A stretch of 64,000 bases of DNA from Sipunculus nudus (lineage: Eukaryota > Annelida > Sipuncula > Golfingiida > Sipunculidae). The stretch spans positions 55,011,250-55,075,249 of the forward strand of contig CM049318.1 of assembly GCA_026874595.1 (NCBI GenBank), written 5' to 3'. The notes under the pieces were generated by a model that was given only the letters and a program-made list of their open reading frames with translations, was not told the DNA's origin and did no database searches. Made by a program: the position numbers and the translations under genes. This document shows, one piece after another, positions 45,101-57,400 of the stretch. Position 1 is the stretch's first letter. Each line of letters opens with the position of its first letter.

Positions 45101-48100
45101 AATTTTTAGAAGCATTCATCAGGGAGTATTACTTGATATTTCTATTAACTCTGTAATTAATGGTATGCTCCTCCATTCAAACCCATTTTAATTAAGACCT
45201 GATCTTATTATCACAGTCAAAATAACATCACACCAGGTTTATCTTTCTTTTATTAAAGAAATGCCTTGTGTAAAAGGATATATAGCTGTATGATTTTATG
45301 TTATTACAGGGACTGACCCAGACACTGGCCATGCTTGACGCAGAGTTACCAAGGGGTGATAACAGCATCAGCAACCGTTCAACTTTAGCCAAAGCTCTCC
45401 ATATGGAAAAGATGATGAAGAAAAACAAGGTAATTCCATAAACTACTAGAACTCAGATTCTGCTAGCCTTCTGGATGTTTTAGATCCTCTTTTTAAAAAA
45501 CAATACTGTCAATACATAATATGGCAGCAGTTCTTTAGTGCTCATATCTCAAAAAGTAATGTGCATATCCTCTTGTATCAAATTATGGAATCAACCTTGG
45601 ACATGAATTGCCAATGATAACTCCAGAAAGAACACCACTAGGAGTTATAACATGTCAACATGATTATACAAATATTTTGGAATGTGAATCATTATGTCAC
45701 ATAATATGATTTGAGGATGAGGTCACATCATGTATTGTTTCCTTGAAAGTTGACAGAATTCAGCAAAACTACAGCATAGCAACAAAATAAAAATGTCAAG
45801 ATTCCAATAAAACAACACAGGAATTTAAGTTTAGCATCACCAAATGGCTGAAAGGTCTGTCTGAAGTTAGAACAATTATCAGTAATATGCCAAAACAGTA
45901 TACTGCCAGTCAGTGCATGGGTGTATGCTTTACTAGAGATATGGAGGGTCGCGGGCTACTCAACTACACCGATCTTCCTGTATGTGGAGAACCTAGCTAC
46001 TCCCTAAATGACGGGACACACTGAAACCCGGCCCAACTGGAGAAACCCGGGCCCAAATAAACACATGAAAAAAGACCCTTACGTAATAGAAACAATCTTG
46101 AAACTGAGTTAATCAGAAAGATTAGGTCTATCCCTTCCCTATGAACTAAAAATATAGCTAATAATTCTTATTTATTGTGGTAATTTATTACTCTCAATAA
46201 GGGTTATAATGCCTATATTTGGGGCCGTCTGAAAAACCCAGGCCCACAGAAAACGGCTGTATCATACATATTTTATGAGTATTTTACACCTTTTCCAGCT
46301 GATTATAACAGAATGTACAGTACTCTAACCATACACACCAGAAAGATAACTAAAATTTGGTAAATTAAGCCAATTCCTAACTATAACATATATGGTCCGA
46401 CAGACGGTCCATTTTCCCGTGCAGTACATCTCCCGGGCCCAAATCAAAATGCATTTATTCCATTACAAATTATATATTTCTCATTTTATGACTGGTTACG
46501 TTAGATTAGACTATCATCCAACTCTGTACAAGATTTAATACGTAAAATATTTAGAATTTCCAGGGTTTATTACGTTTTTCGAGATGATCTCATAAAAGGC
46601 TAATGAACGTACCATATACCATGACCGGACCCAAATCGTCATTCATTATAGTATTTATATGGGGTACAGAGGTACAATTTTCAACATGTTCCGATTTTAA
46701 TAGCCCTAATGGTTACAACCGTTACTGTTTAAAGAGTTTTATTTGAACTGGTTAAACCATTATCTTCAAATGAATTTATATTTTATGTTTTAGGTATAAG
46801 AACCACAAATTAATGTAGCACTATATCATAGAATCGCTACTTTACTTAGTGAAAAAAAAAATAGGAAATAAGTGGATGTGGCAGATCGATAATTAATTGC
46901 CCACTGCTGCTTTATTTATTGCCCTCAGCAGAACCCTGTATACGAAACCACTCCTGCTTAATCACTCGCCTTATCAAACAATTAGGTTTGCTGCACTCGT
47001 GTATGCATGCATGATGGCACACGCTAATTGCCCATAGTATACACTCATTAAATAAGGTGTCCCTTAAGTGGTCTGCAATCATGTCCACCCACACACAAGA
47101 AGAATCGTACATAAACCACGATTTCAAACAACATTTTATTAGCAACTTCTGCAATGAAAATTACCAAAACCAAAAGCTTTCATCCCTGTCAAAGAAATTA
47201 CAACAGGTAAACATATATACATTTACATACATTTGTTCACATCTATAAAAATCAAGGGGTATATAGTATATACACATATATACATCACATATACATATAT
47301 CGATACATAGATCTTAATTAATAAGTATTATTGCATCCATCCTAGAATAAACAATATCTAAACTTTGCAGTGTGAACAAAAATTTTTACCATTCCTAAGA
47401 GATTTTTTTCGGACACTTATGCAAGACACATGAAATTTGCATTGGCATGTGCAATCACATTTAACCAAATCGTCAAAAACGTCTGCTAAGCCACAAGTGC
47501 AGGATATGGCCACTTTTAATGATATAGATTTTAGTCTTAGCAATGAAATATTGAACTTTTGTTTTTTTTATGTTTGAGAACGGCGTCACTTCACCTTTTT
47601 CATAACAAGATTTTAAATGTGTTCTCATTACAGCACTGTCATCTAAAAACTTCGCGTGAATTGGCACTTTATTGGAGCTGCAAAATTCAGTAGCATTACC
47701 TATAGCGAATAGGGCACAGTCACCAGATCCTGGACGCTGTTTTAGCACCTTGGGCTTGTACACCTCAAGTTCTGATTCCTTCCCCCCGAACAAACAAGAC
47801 AACTGAATTTTAAGTGATTCTGTCAAATTGCTTGATGCCCCACTATTCAATAAAAACACATCTCCGTTTATCTTAATTGCGCATACCCAGTGATCTGTTC
47901 CTTTGTGTAAAATTTGTACTGCATGCTTCTCCTCTGAAATATTCCTAAACCTTTTCTCATAAACCCACTTGTCTGAATAATCCCTAAAAGGTGCAAGTAT
48001 TGAATCTTGTAACCCCCGACCCCCCCCCCCCCCCCCATCGTAGGATATTGTCTTTTTAATAGATGAGTGGCTGCACAAATATGTTCTGAAGTTAACCAGC

Positions 48101-51100
48101 CATTTTGATTCACAAGTATTTCCCTGTCAGAGTTGGTCAATTTTAATTGGCTAATCCATAAATCACTTATATCAATACTATTTAGTGCATCATTAATATC
48201 CCCATTGTCATGCAACCTAACAGTTGAATGATGAACATCTTTTGATTTTTCTGACTCATCAATACTATTGTGCATGGAGTGAAAGAGTTTATGAACATTA
48301 CTTTCCGACTTATTAATTTGTGTATTTTGTGAACTATTGGACCAGTCGATCCACTGGAAGCTATACCCCTCTTTACCCTCACCTGTTTGCACATGAGACA
48401 AGACAGTTATGAGAGGCTCATTATGTTTTTACTTGTTGGAATCATTTATTTTTAAAGTTAATTTCTTACGAGTAGATGTACAGCCCTTTTCTTTTAAACT
48501 AGATTTAGTCGTTTGTTGGTGCTTTGATGTCTGTGTACATTGGGCGGGGAGGTATACGGGGCTTCCAGAAAACCCATCACCCAATCTGGTTTCACGCATG
48601 GCTGTTCTCGGCAACCCAACAGTGTACTCCACCGCGTGGTTTCCTCAGTATTAACACACGTATTTATTCATTATTTTCTAATTATTTAATTAAATATTAT
48701 CCATGTTCATTAAAATTTATTCAATTTCATGTTGTGGCTTGGTTTTGTATGGTATAAATTAGGTTAATAAAGCAAATATTTGCAACCAGTTTTTAAAAAT
48801 CAAGCGCTAGAGAATTTTTCTCTCTAAGTATACATTTCGTTAAGGTCTTATGATCGTGTATAAGTTATTTGCGTGTATCCTTTATATGGTTGGTTCAATA
48901 ACTGGACCAGTCCTCAGAGCGCAAAAAAGTAAGCTGCTAAAAAATTACGTCATACTTAAATCTCATTAAATTCTTTTTTCTTTTTTTTTCATAGAATTTA
49001 TCATCAATGTTCAATTCTTTCAACGTTTACAATATTGAATTTCATGGAATAAACAAACAAAAAATAAAGTGCATCAGTTACAGGAGCATATTTTCTTTAT
49101 CATTAACACATCAAAGTTTGAAAATACAAGCTTTGTAGCGTTTAAGATCTGGGACGATTTAGGCACGGTAAAGGTACACGAAGAGTGAAATTAGCCTTTC
49201 ATTCGACCATCCAAAGTACCGTAATAAACGCTGGTGATTTGGAATATTTTACGTTCTAAATCTTGTGTACTGACAGAGGATAATCTAATCTAACGTAACC
49301 AGTCGTAATTTGTAAACAAAATTATTTGTTATCGAGTGTATTTTGATTTGGGCCTGGGAGACGTATTAAGGGAAAATTGTCCGTCTGTCTTATCATATAT
49401 GTTATAGTTAGGAATCATCGTAATTTACAGAATTTTAGTCACATTTTTTGTAACTATGGTGAATGTACTGTCCATTTTATTAAAATCAATAGGAAAATGT
49501 GAAATATTCGCATAGAACACATAGGATTTTCAGGATCGTTTCTATAATGTAAAGGTCATTTATCGAGTGTTTAATTGGGCCCGGGTTTCTCCAGTTGCCC
49601 TGTTGGGCCCGGGTTTTAGTGTGTCCCTTAAATGACTTATATCACCTATGAGCCACAGGGTGAGGTCTACACCCTAAGCCTACTAGCTAGTAAGTGACAA
49701 TGCCCCCTCCCCCCTCCACACTTCCACTGAACAACTGGTTATCATTTATCAATAGGCATAAATGGGCGAGTCCACTTACAGTGTAGGTAGGGGAAGGGGT
49801 GTATCTATTAAGAGTATGGAATATCCTACATCCTGTTACCAATTTTTTTTCTTCTTCATTCTGTTATGGTAACATTTATATGTTAATACAAAACCCAAGA
49901 CCAAGGGGTCAGTAGTAGCAAAAAAATTGCAGGTTGTTTGAGATTTTATTGTTTTCTATTTTCATCAGACTAAGGTTCAAGGATTTGGTTGTTACTAAGA
50001 TAAGCATTACTTTTTCCTTTTAGGCAATGATTTTGTCAAATTAGTTGGTTAAACAGCACTGTATGATGCCTAGATTTCACCTTCAGTATTAAGTGGTTGT
50101 AAATTGTCACAATCAAGCATGAAAACTGACAACATGTGACTTATTGCTTAGCAGTCATAATCAGAGTCTATTGTAAGTGTGTGTAAACAGCCACTTGTAC
50201 GAAGCACAAAGCAAGAGTTATTAGACTAGTTAGGAAATAAAACATATATTAGTGTGGCATCTAATAAGTAAACATGTACAGGTAAGGCCAAAAAAATAAA
50301 AGGTCTGGTTCTCAGGCACTGCCTGCCTCAATTTTAACCCCCGCATCAAAAATTTCTTTTTTGATTTTCATCTTTCAAGAAGATAAAATAATACAATTTT
50401 GATAAGATTTCCTTTGTTATGTTGTGCTTTTACCAGTTTAGCAAAAAAAATTTGTTATTTATGCTTTTCCTTAATCATGATATTTTTATCGGAACATACA
50501 AAGAAAATTAAAAAAATAAAATATCGCCCACCTGCACTGGTTACTGAAAAAAATTGCCTGAAAACCATACATTTTTTTTTACCCTAAGAATATTTATTTG
50601 TAAAATAATAATTAAACATTTATGATGTTCTTTATTTATGTCTGGAATATTTAACCATTTAAGTCTATTTTAAATTGAAACTAAAAGCTGGAAGGTTTTA
50701 CAGTGAGTATATCAGTGTTAATCTATTGTTAACAACAAGTCAAAGTTTTTCAGACATGATTTGGTATCATGGTTGTGTTGCCCTTGATATTAATTATTTA
50801 ATTAAGTCACATCCTTAAGGTACAAATGCCAGTGGGTTAATAATCATTTCATTGACAGTTCATCTGTCACACCTGAGTCTTGAAATAATTGGTGAGGTAT
50901 GAGATAAGTACAGGTTTTGGAGCTGACATAGAAAAGATACCAGGTTGAAGAATTCAGAGAGAAAGTAATGGTAAAACATGGAAAAATAATAAGTATTATG
51001 TACAGTGGTACTCCATGCAAGAACTTGTGCTCTTACAAGCAGATGGGGTCTTTAATCATATAGACTGAAAAGAAACTGACATCCAGATAAGATAAAGCTG

Positions 51101-54100
51101 AAGAGATCATTGTCATGTTCTTAGATTGAATTAATACTGTCAATGAAAATAAGTTAAAGTAAGATGAAAAGGACAGTGCGAAATAACAGTGTATTTCCTG
51201 AGTCTGTTGACTGACTGTGAACAGGGGCAGTGCTGCAGTCTGTCAGTTTGTACCTTTGAACATAATGTGATTATTCATTATTTAAATATTAAATGCATAT
51301 TTTTACCCTTTCTTATCATAGTTGCCTTGTTAATTCTGTGTATTAAAACAATATAACAAATTTGACATTTCATTATATTGTATTCTGTAGATTTGTATAA
51401 ATAAAACCTGCTGTATTTTGTTTAATGGACAAGAGAACAAAAAAAGCATTTATTGTCACCCTAAATGACATTACAATGCTTATGTGCACCCACTGAACAT
51501 TTATGTAGGCATTTTTGTAGGTATTAAATATGCCACTCATTATAAACGACAATATTTTTGCAATAAGTTATCTACAAATTAAAACTATTATATATATTAT
51601 ATTATATAAATATTATAACATATATATATATATATAGTGAAACCTCCTTGTGTCGAAGTTGAAGGGGCCCTCAGAAAACTTCGACACATCCAAAGTTCGA
51701 CACAAGGGGGTTTTATTTGGTTATGATTTAACTAGAGTTGTCTGGAATATATATATACATCTCTATTCCAGGATCAAGAGTATCCCTTCAGAGCCATGAT
51801 AGAATTGATGACAAAATATTTCTTGGAAAAACCTGTGTCTGTCCGACACACAGCGGCAGAAACTGCATCAGTGTCTAGTATCAATGATGCCAGCATAGAG
51901 GCAGTCACCAGTAGTAGTATAAACAACACCGCATCATCACATGCTGAAAGTCCTGGCTCAGTGCACGGATCCGGATCAACAACAGGATTAGGCAATCCCT
52001 TAAGTCTTTCATCATCTAAGTCTAACAGAGGTAGGTCTAAATTCCATTCCACCTACAGTGCCCTTTGATATATTTATAATATCTTCTTAAATTGGCAAAT
52101 TATTCCCAGAAAACAAACTGCGACAAAGGAATGAGAGACTGGCCTAAATAACCAGGATGAAACCAAAACCATACCTTGTAAACAATTGTAGAAATGTATT
52201 AAAACTGATATCTGAGAAAGCAGCTAATTTTTTTTCACAAGATTTCAGTCCTATGAATCATGGTCACTGCTCACATGCACAAAGAGGTAGATTTTAAAAC
52301 TGTTCATTGGTTGTTTATTGTCATATGACGGGAGTATTATGGTATACCCACCATCTGTGATACGTCTGTCTGTTAACTTTTAGTGTTGCAATGATAACAT
52401 ACTGAGGCTTTGATGAATTTTTGCAAAACTCACCATAAGTATTACAAAAAGTTTATTTGCCCTAATTTGATTATGGCCAAGGTCCATGCATTTGTGATAA
52501 GGTCACAGGTTACTCAGCTACATTGTGGTGTTGCCGCATGTCTTATGAAGAATATGAAGGATTTTGATATAACTCATAAGAAATGTTAATTAATAAATTA
52601 AATTTTTTGAAAAATGGAAGCAGCAAATCCATAAAACAGTATTTTTGTGTGGGCTTAATATAGTGTGATGCCCAGTTATGTGTCAAGTTGTGTGATAATT
52701 TTCAAATAATAATGATGAATCTTGAGCCAAATGATCACTTAAATGTAAATGTACTACAAACCTGGTCTGCCCATCATATTTGCTGTTTGATTTTGACAGG
52801 GCTTCGTCAGACAGGAGACCTGGTCCTAGAAGACAGTTTAGAAGGAGAAACATTTTTAGGTGATGGAAGAGTAGGGGTGGCAGGTAAAGGCATAGCTGAG
52901 CCCTCCCTGAACATCAGTGGACTCACCCCCAGGCCCCGTAACTCACAGCAACGGGGCATGGCAGGGGGAGTCGTCAGCAGCCTGGAGGTAAGGGGTCTCA
53001 TGAAATATGAGGAGCATATATAATTAGAAAGCAGTCAGAGACTACAGGTATACCTCCACCAACATTTTGGATTACCATATCTTAAATATCCTTATGATTA
53101 GTTTTTACTGTTATTTTAATTGTTATTTTTATTATTGTTAGAGGTAAGGAATCCTTCAAAACATACAATGATGATCCTGGTTACCAACAGTTTTTAATAG
53201 ATCTGATGCTCGTAACAAAATCTGATCCTTTATACAGATCCTTCATACAGATATATTTGAAACGCCATACAGAAGAAAGCTCAGTATAAACTATTAATGT
53301 TCTATTCTTACATTTATTCATTAAAGTATAGAGTAATCATGTTCTGTCTCTGGGGATGTACTAACTTTCCGCTACCTTCATGTCTCATTTATATAACTGT
53401 ATTATTCAGGACCGAGATAAAAGAAGATATAACCGTGGAAAAATGTCCAAGCCTGGTCCCCTGTATGCAGGTACTGGTGCTTCCATCCAAACCAGCCCAG
53501 AGAGCCAACCTGCTTTCTTATCAAACTCCACGCAGAGGGTAGGTTCAGCTGCCAAACAACTGGATTTATCAGACTCTGCCAGGAAGAAAGAACTCAGATC
53601 CAATGACAGCACAGACAATAATCAGTTTAATGATATTCTTACAGCATCTTCAGTGCCACGAAGACGGCCGAGTGAAACCGTTACTGATGAAGACTTTTCA
53701 TATAACATCAAGGAGTCTAGTATATCAGGAGATCGACCACCCACACGGGCTGGCAGTGCTAGGAGGACCTCTAATGGCACAAAAAGGAATCAACCTATAA
53801 ATAAACCAAGCCAGAATTCTATTAAACCTGTCAAACCTACTCAGTCTAAAAAAATTGGTGATATTGAATTTGGAGACTGTGATGACCTTGAAAGTGAACT
53901 TAATGACCTTGATGTCTCCGTTCCGGTCAAAGCTCTGCAGCCCACTTTCGCTGTTGATTCAAAGCCCATTGATCTCAATACTGCAGTGGTGAGTATAAAT
54001 TTCATACAACTATTAGTCAAGTTTTGATCAAGCACGGGGCTCATAGTGTCAGACATCAGTGGTAACTACCACCCCTTTTGCACTGTAAGTGGACTGACCC

Positions 54101-54391
54101 ATGAACAACCCTATGATAAAGTAGGCTGTCCGAAGGGGACAGAGCAGAGGGGACCTCACTTGTTCTCTGGAGCCTGAATAAGATGTGTGCTCACTGTCCA
54201 GCAGTTCACAGATATGCCTACTTTTTGTAAAACAGCACCTAATGAAGTCTTATGACATGCTAAGGAGCTTAACAATAACATTAATCAACATGAGGGGAAA
54301 CCTTTTGGAAGTATCTTCCATGATTGTATAACTCTTTGATTATCATGTTTAACCTCTGGACTGGCAGTGGCAGTATATACATATATATATA

Positions 54392-54453
<62 letters not shown>

Positions 54454-57400
54454 GTTAATAATAACAACCATTCCAAATTTGGACAGGCTTTTGGCCATTT
54501 GTTGATTTAAAACTTAAAAAATGCTCTGTTGTGTTATCTGTGGTAGAAATACTACAAAGGGTCTGCACAAGTGCTCCAGAAATTGACAAGTACAAGTCCA
54601 AGTATAGGGTACTTGATTACATGAACAGGGTGTTGGTGCTTGAGTACAGGTACATTTTTCTTTAATTTAATTAATTCTAGATAAAAATTTAAAAATCCTA
54701 AATATTTATTACGACATCATTTGGACCAGACTTTTCTCTTATATGGTGATATTTGCTTGTTTTTATGGCAGGATCTCAAAAAGTTGATATTTGGCACAGC
54801 AAATCAGAACTTCAACGATGAATGGAAGTACCAAGCGTTCACATTTTGTGACTTACCAGGCCTTCTATGGGGAATTGTGCAGAAAAAGGTAAACATCTTT
54901 AATAAGATATACTGGCATTCATGTTTTTGATAATTATAAGTGTATACCATATGTGTGACTTACACTCCCCTGACCTCACCAAAAGTATTTTTTTATTATC
55001 TAAGTCAGGTGGAGGGGTAAATGACTTACTTATGCAACAAAATGTGGAATATTGATTTTAACAGACACACAGTAAAGGTAAAACTTAAAGGGACCTATTC
55101 TGTTATCTGGTGCCCTAAAAACTAAAGATAATCACATGTACCTTTAATTAAAAATAAAACAGGAAATTCCTATCCAACCACATACCGGCTGTTTGTTTTG
55201 TATACATCCACCTGTTTTAACATATAGGTGTGGGGGGGGGGGGGGGGGGGCAGCCATAATAATCTTAACAAACAAGGACATCTCTTGGCAATTCAGATGA
55301 ACCAGAGTTTAATACAGGGTGTTTTGCAACTGGTGATAATTCAGTTTTCACACATATGCAGACAACCACCTCATGTTACATTGTTTTCCTGTTGGCGCAT
55401 GTACCATGTTTTCTAACAGCATGTACTGGTAGATAAAGAAGCTCGTCCGTCCGTCACACAACAGGCATTATAAGAACTTTTTATGAAAGGAATTGCCTCA
55501 GGTCAATATAGCCACAGAGAAAACCATAAATCGCATAAATTATACAGATAGGGTAGATGAACAGCTGGCGTTTAAGGTTTGAAAGCTAATAAACAACAAA
55601 GAAGTTAAAATTAAGATTCTACATTGTGTGAAGTTCTGAGGAGAGAGAAAAGGGTAAGCAAAGAACAAATCAAACAATAACCTGTATGTGCTTGTATTTT
55701 ATGGTGCATACTGTATAGAACATATATTTCTACTTGGTCTTTGAGGCAAAAATAAGAGAGACCTGCAAAATTTAGTCTTGAGACCTACATCATTGTTCTT
55801 GAAATGACAACGTGACATGCATTTTTGGGTATATACAGCACTTTTTCATTTGATGCCTGCTTAATTTCATGCCTGCTCTAACAAAATGGAGTTAAAAGAA
55901 ATATCACCAAAAAATATTATAAAAAGTCAGCTAGTTGGGGTCATAGAACAGACTGTACAAGATATATGAACTAATGAATCTTTTTTCACATCACACCAGG
56001 GGGGACCATGCGGTGTGCTGGCTGCAGTTCAAGCATGTATGTTACACCAGATGCTGTTTGCTGATAAAAAGAGACCAACCATAGAAAGGTACAATATGAA
56101 AGTCTCTATATACAAGATGTCTATTAACTTTTAAGAGGATAGCCATTTATAACAGTATTATATTTTAGTTTGCTTTCTAATTCTGGGGATAATATTTACT
56201 TAAAATACCCTAAAGATATATAAGAAAACTGTTCAATATTATGTATTTAAACTTTAGACACTCAACTCATCAAACTGCGTTGTTTTGGATAGGTTAATCA
56301 TGAAATTAAAACCGACATACTTATGTCTAAGCCCTGTTGAGACTGAATAGCAGACAAGTCAAGTGGTCACCTGATTGACTGACAGAAAGTATTGACTAGT
56401 GACAGAAGAAAGGAGGGAAGATACAAAATTATTACAATATCTTGGTGGTAAAACAGACTGTACAAAATAAAATGCACTCAGGGACCACATACCTCCACAA
56501 ACAAATGGATGCACATCCAGATCCTCATTAAAAGAGTTGAACTGCCCCCAAATGCAATAAATTCTGCCTTGGTCACTTACCCACCCTTTTGCCAAATTTT
56601 GTCAAGTTATCTGAACTCTTGGAGATAAGTGTAGATAAGTTTAAAAAAAAATAAAAAGGGTGTAAATTTTACTAGATTTGCACTTTGACAAATCCATCCT
56701 AGAATATTAGAAATTACCCCTCAGTCCATTGAAACTAATTGAACACTTTAAGAGATATTGTGAGGACAAATATACAGACAGCCTAACGAGTGAATGTGCC
56801 AACTTCATTAGTGGAGGTTGTTAAGTGCTGAATAATTCTGACCATTTTCCATTTGTAAAGAGATCTCTGTTAATTTCCTTTCTTTACAAATTTACTGACC
56901 CATGTAGCCAATTCTCTAAATATAACTATTTTTTTTCACAAATCATAAAAAAACTGTCATCATTTAGTTCTCTCAGTATAAATTCAGTCTTTCTCTTAAT
57001 TTTCAGCCTTAATCCAAGCAGACAAGAGAGGAGTGAGGCTTTGGCTGTGGCTCTGTCTCGCATATTCTGGCGGGCAGGGGAACAGAAGAAGGCTGTAGTA
57101 GCAATGTAAGTTGACCGGGTTCCTGCTTCATTTAAAGCCCCAACGATGTAGTAACATCACATTTTAGACAGTGCTTCTGAAAAAATAGACCCTTTTCCAA
57201 CCCTTGGCTTATTCACATTATTCCTCAAAAAAATACATTTATTTTGAAAAGCTATACTAGCACACAAGGGAAGAAAATTAATAATTCTGGAATAATAACT
57301 AATTGAAATGTAATAAGATTTACTTATGGCAGGTATTTAATATTCTGAAATATTGATTTTAATATCAATATTCATTTCTTGCACTCATTTATGTTTGAAC

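Larger units (their letters stand above)
46013..49627. mobile_element. 3.6-kb TIR element carrying a Ulp1-like protease gene, no transposase seen
   Basis: The termini read GGGACACACTG/AAAACCCGG... in inverted orientation, and similarity between the ends continues inward for about 470-630 bp with gaps. The outer flanks are ctaaatgac (46,004-46,012) and ttaaatgac (49,628-49,636), a 9-bp target duplication with one mismatch. Long TIRs with 9-bp duplications fit Mutator-like elements; KDZ/Zisupton elements (8-bp) are the alternative. The only recognisable gene is the minus-strand protease at 47.36-48.63 kb. It sits in MINDY4 intron 2, antisense to the host gene. Confidence 0.82.
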
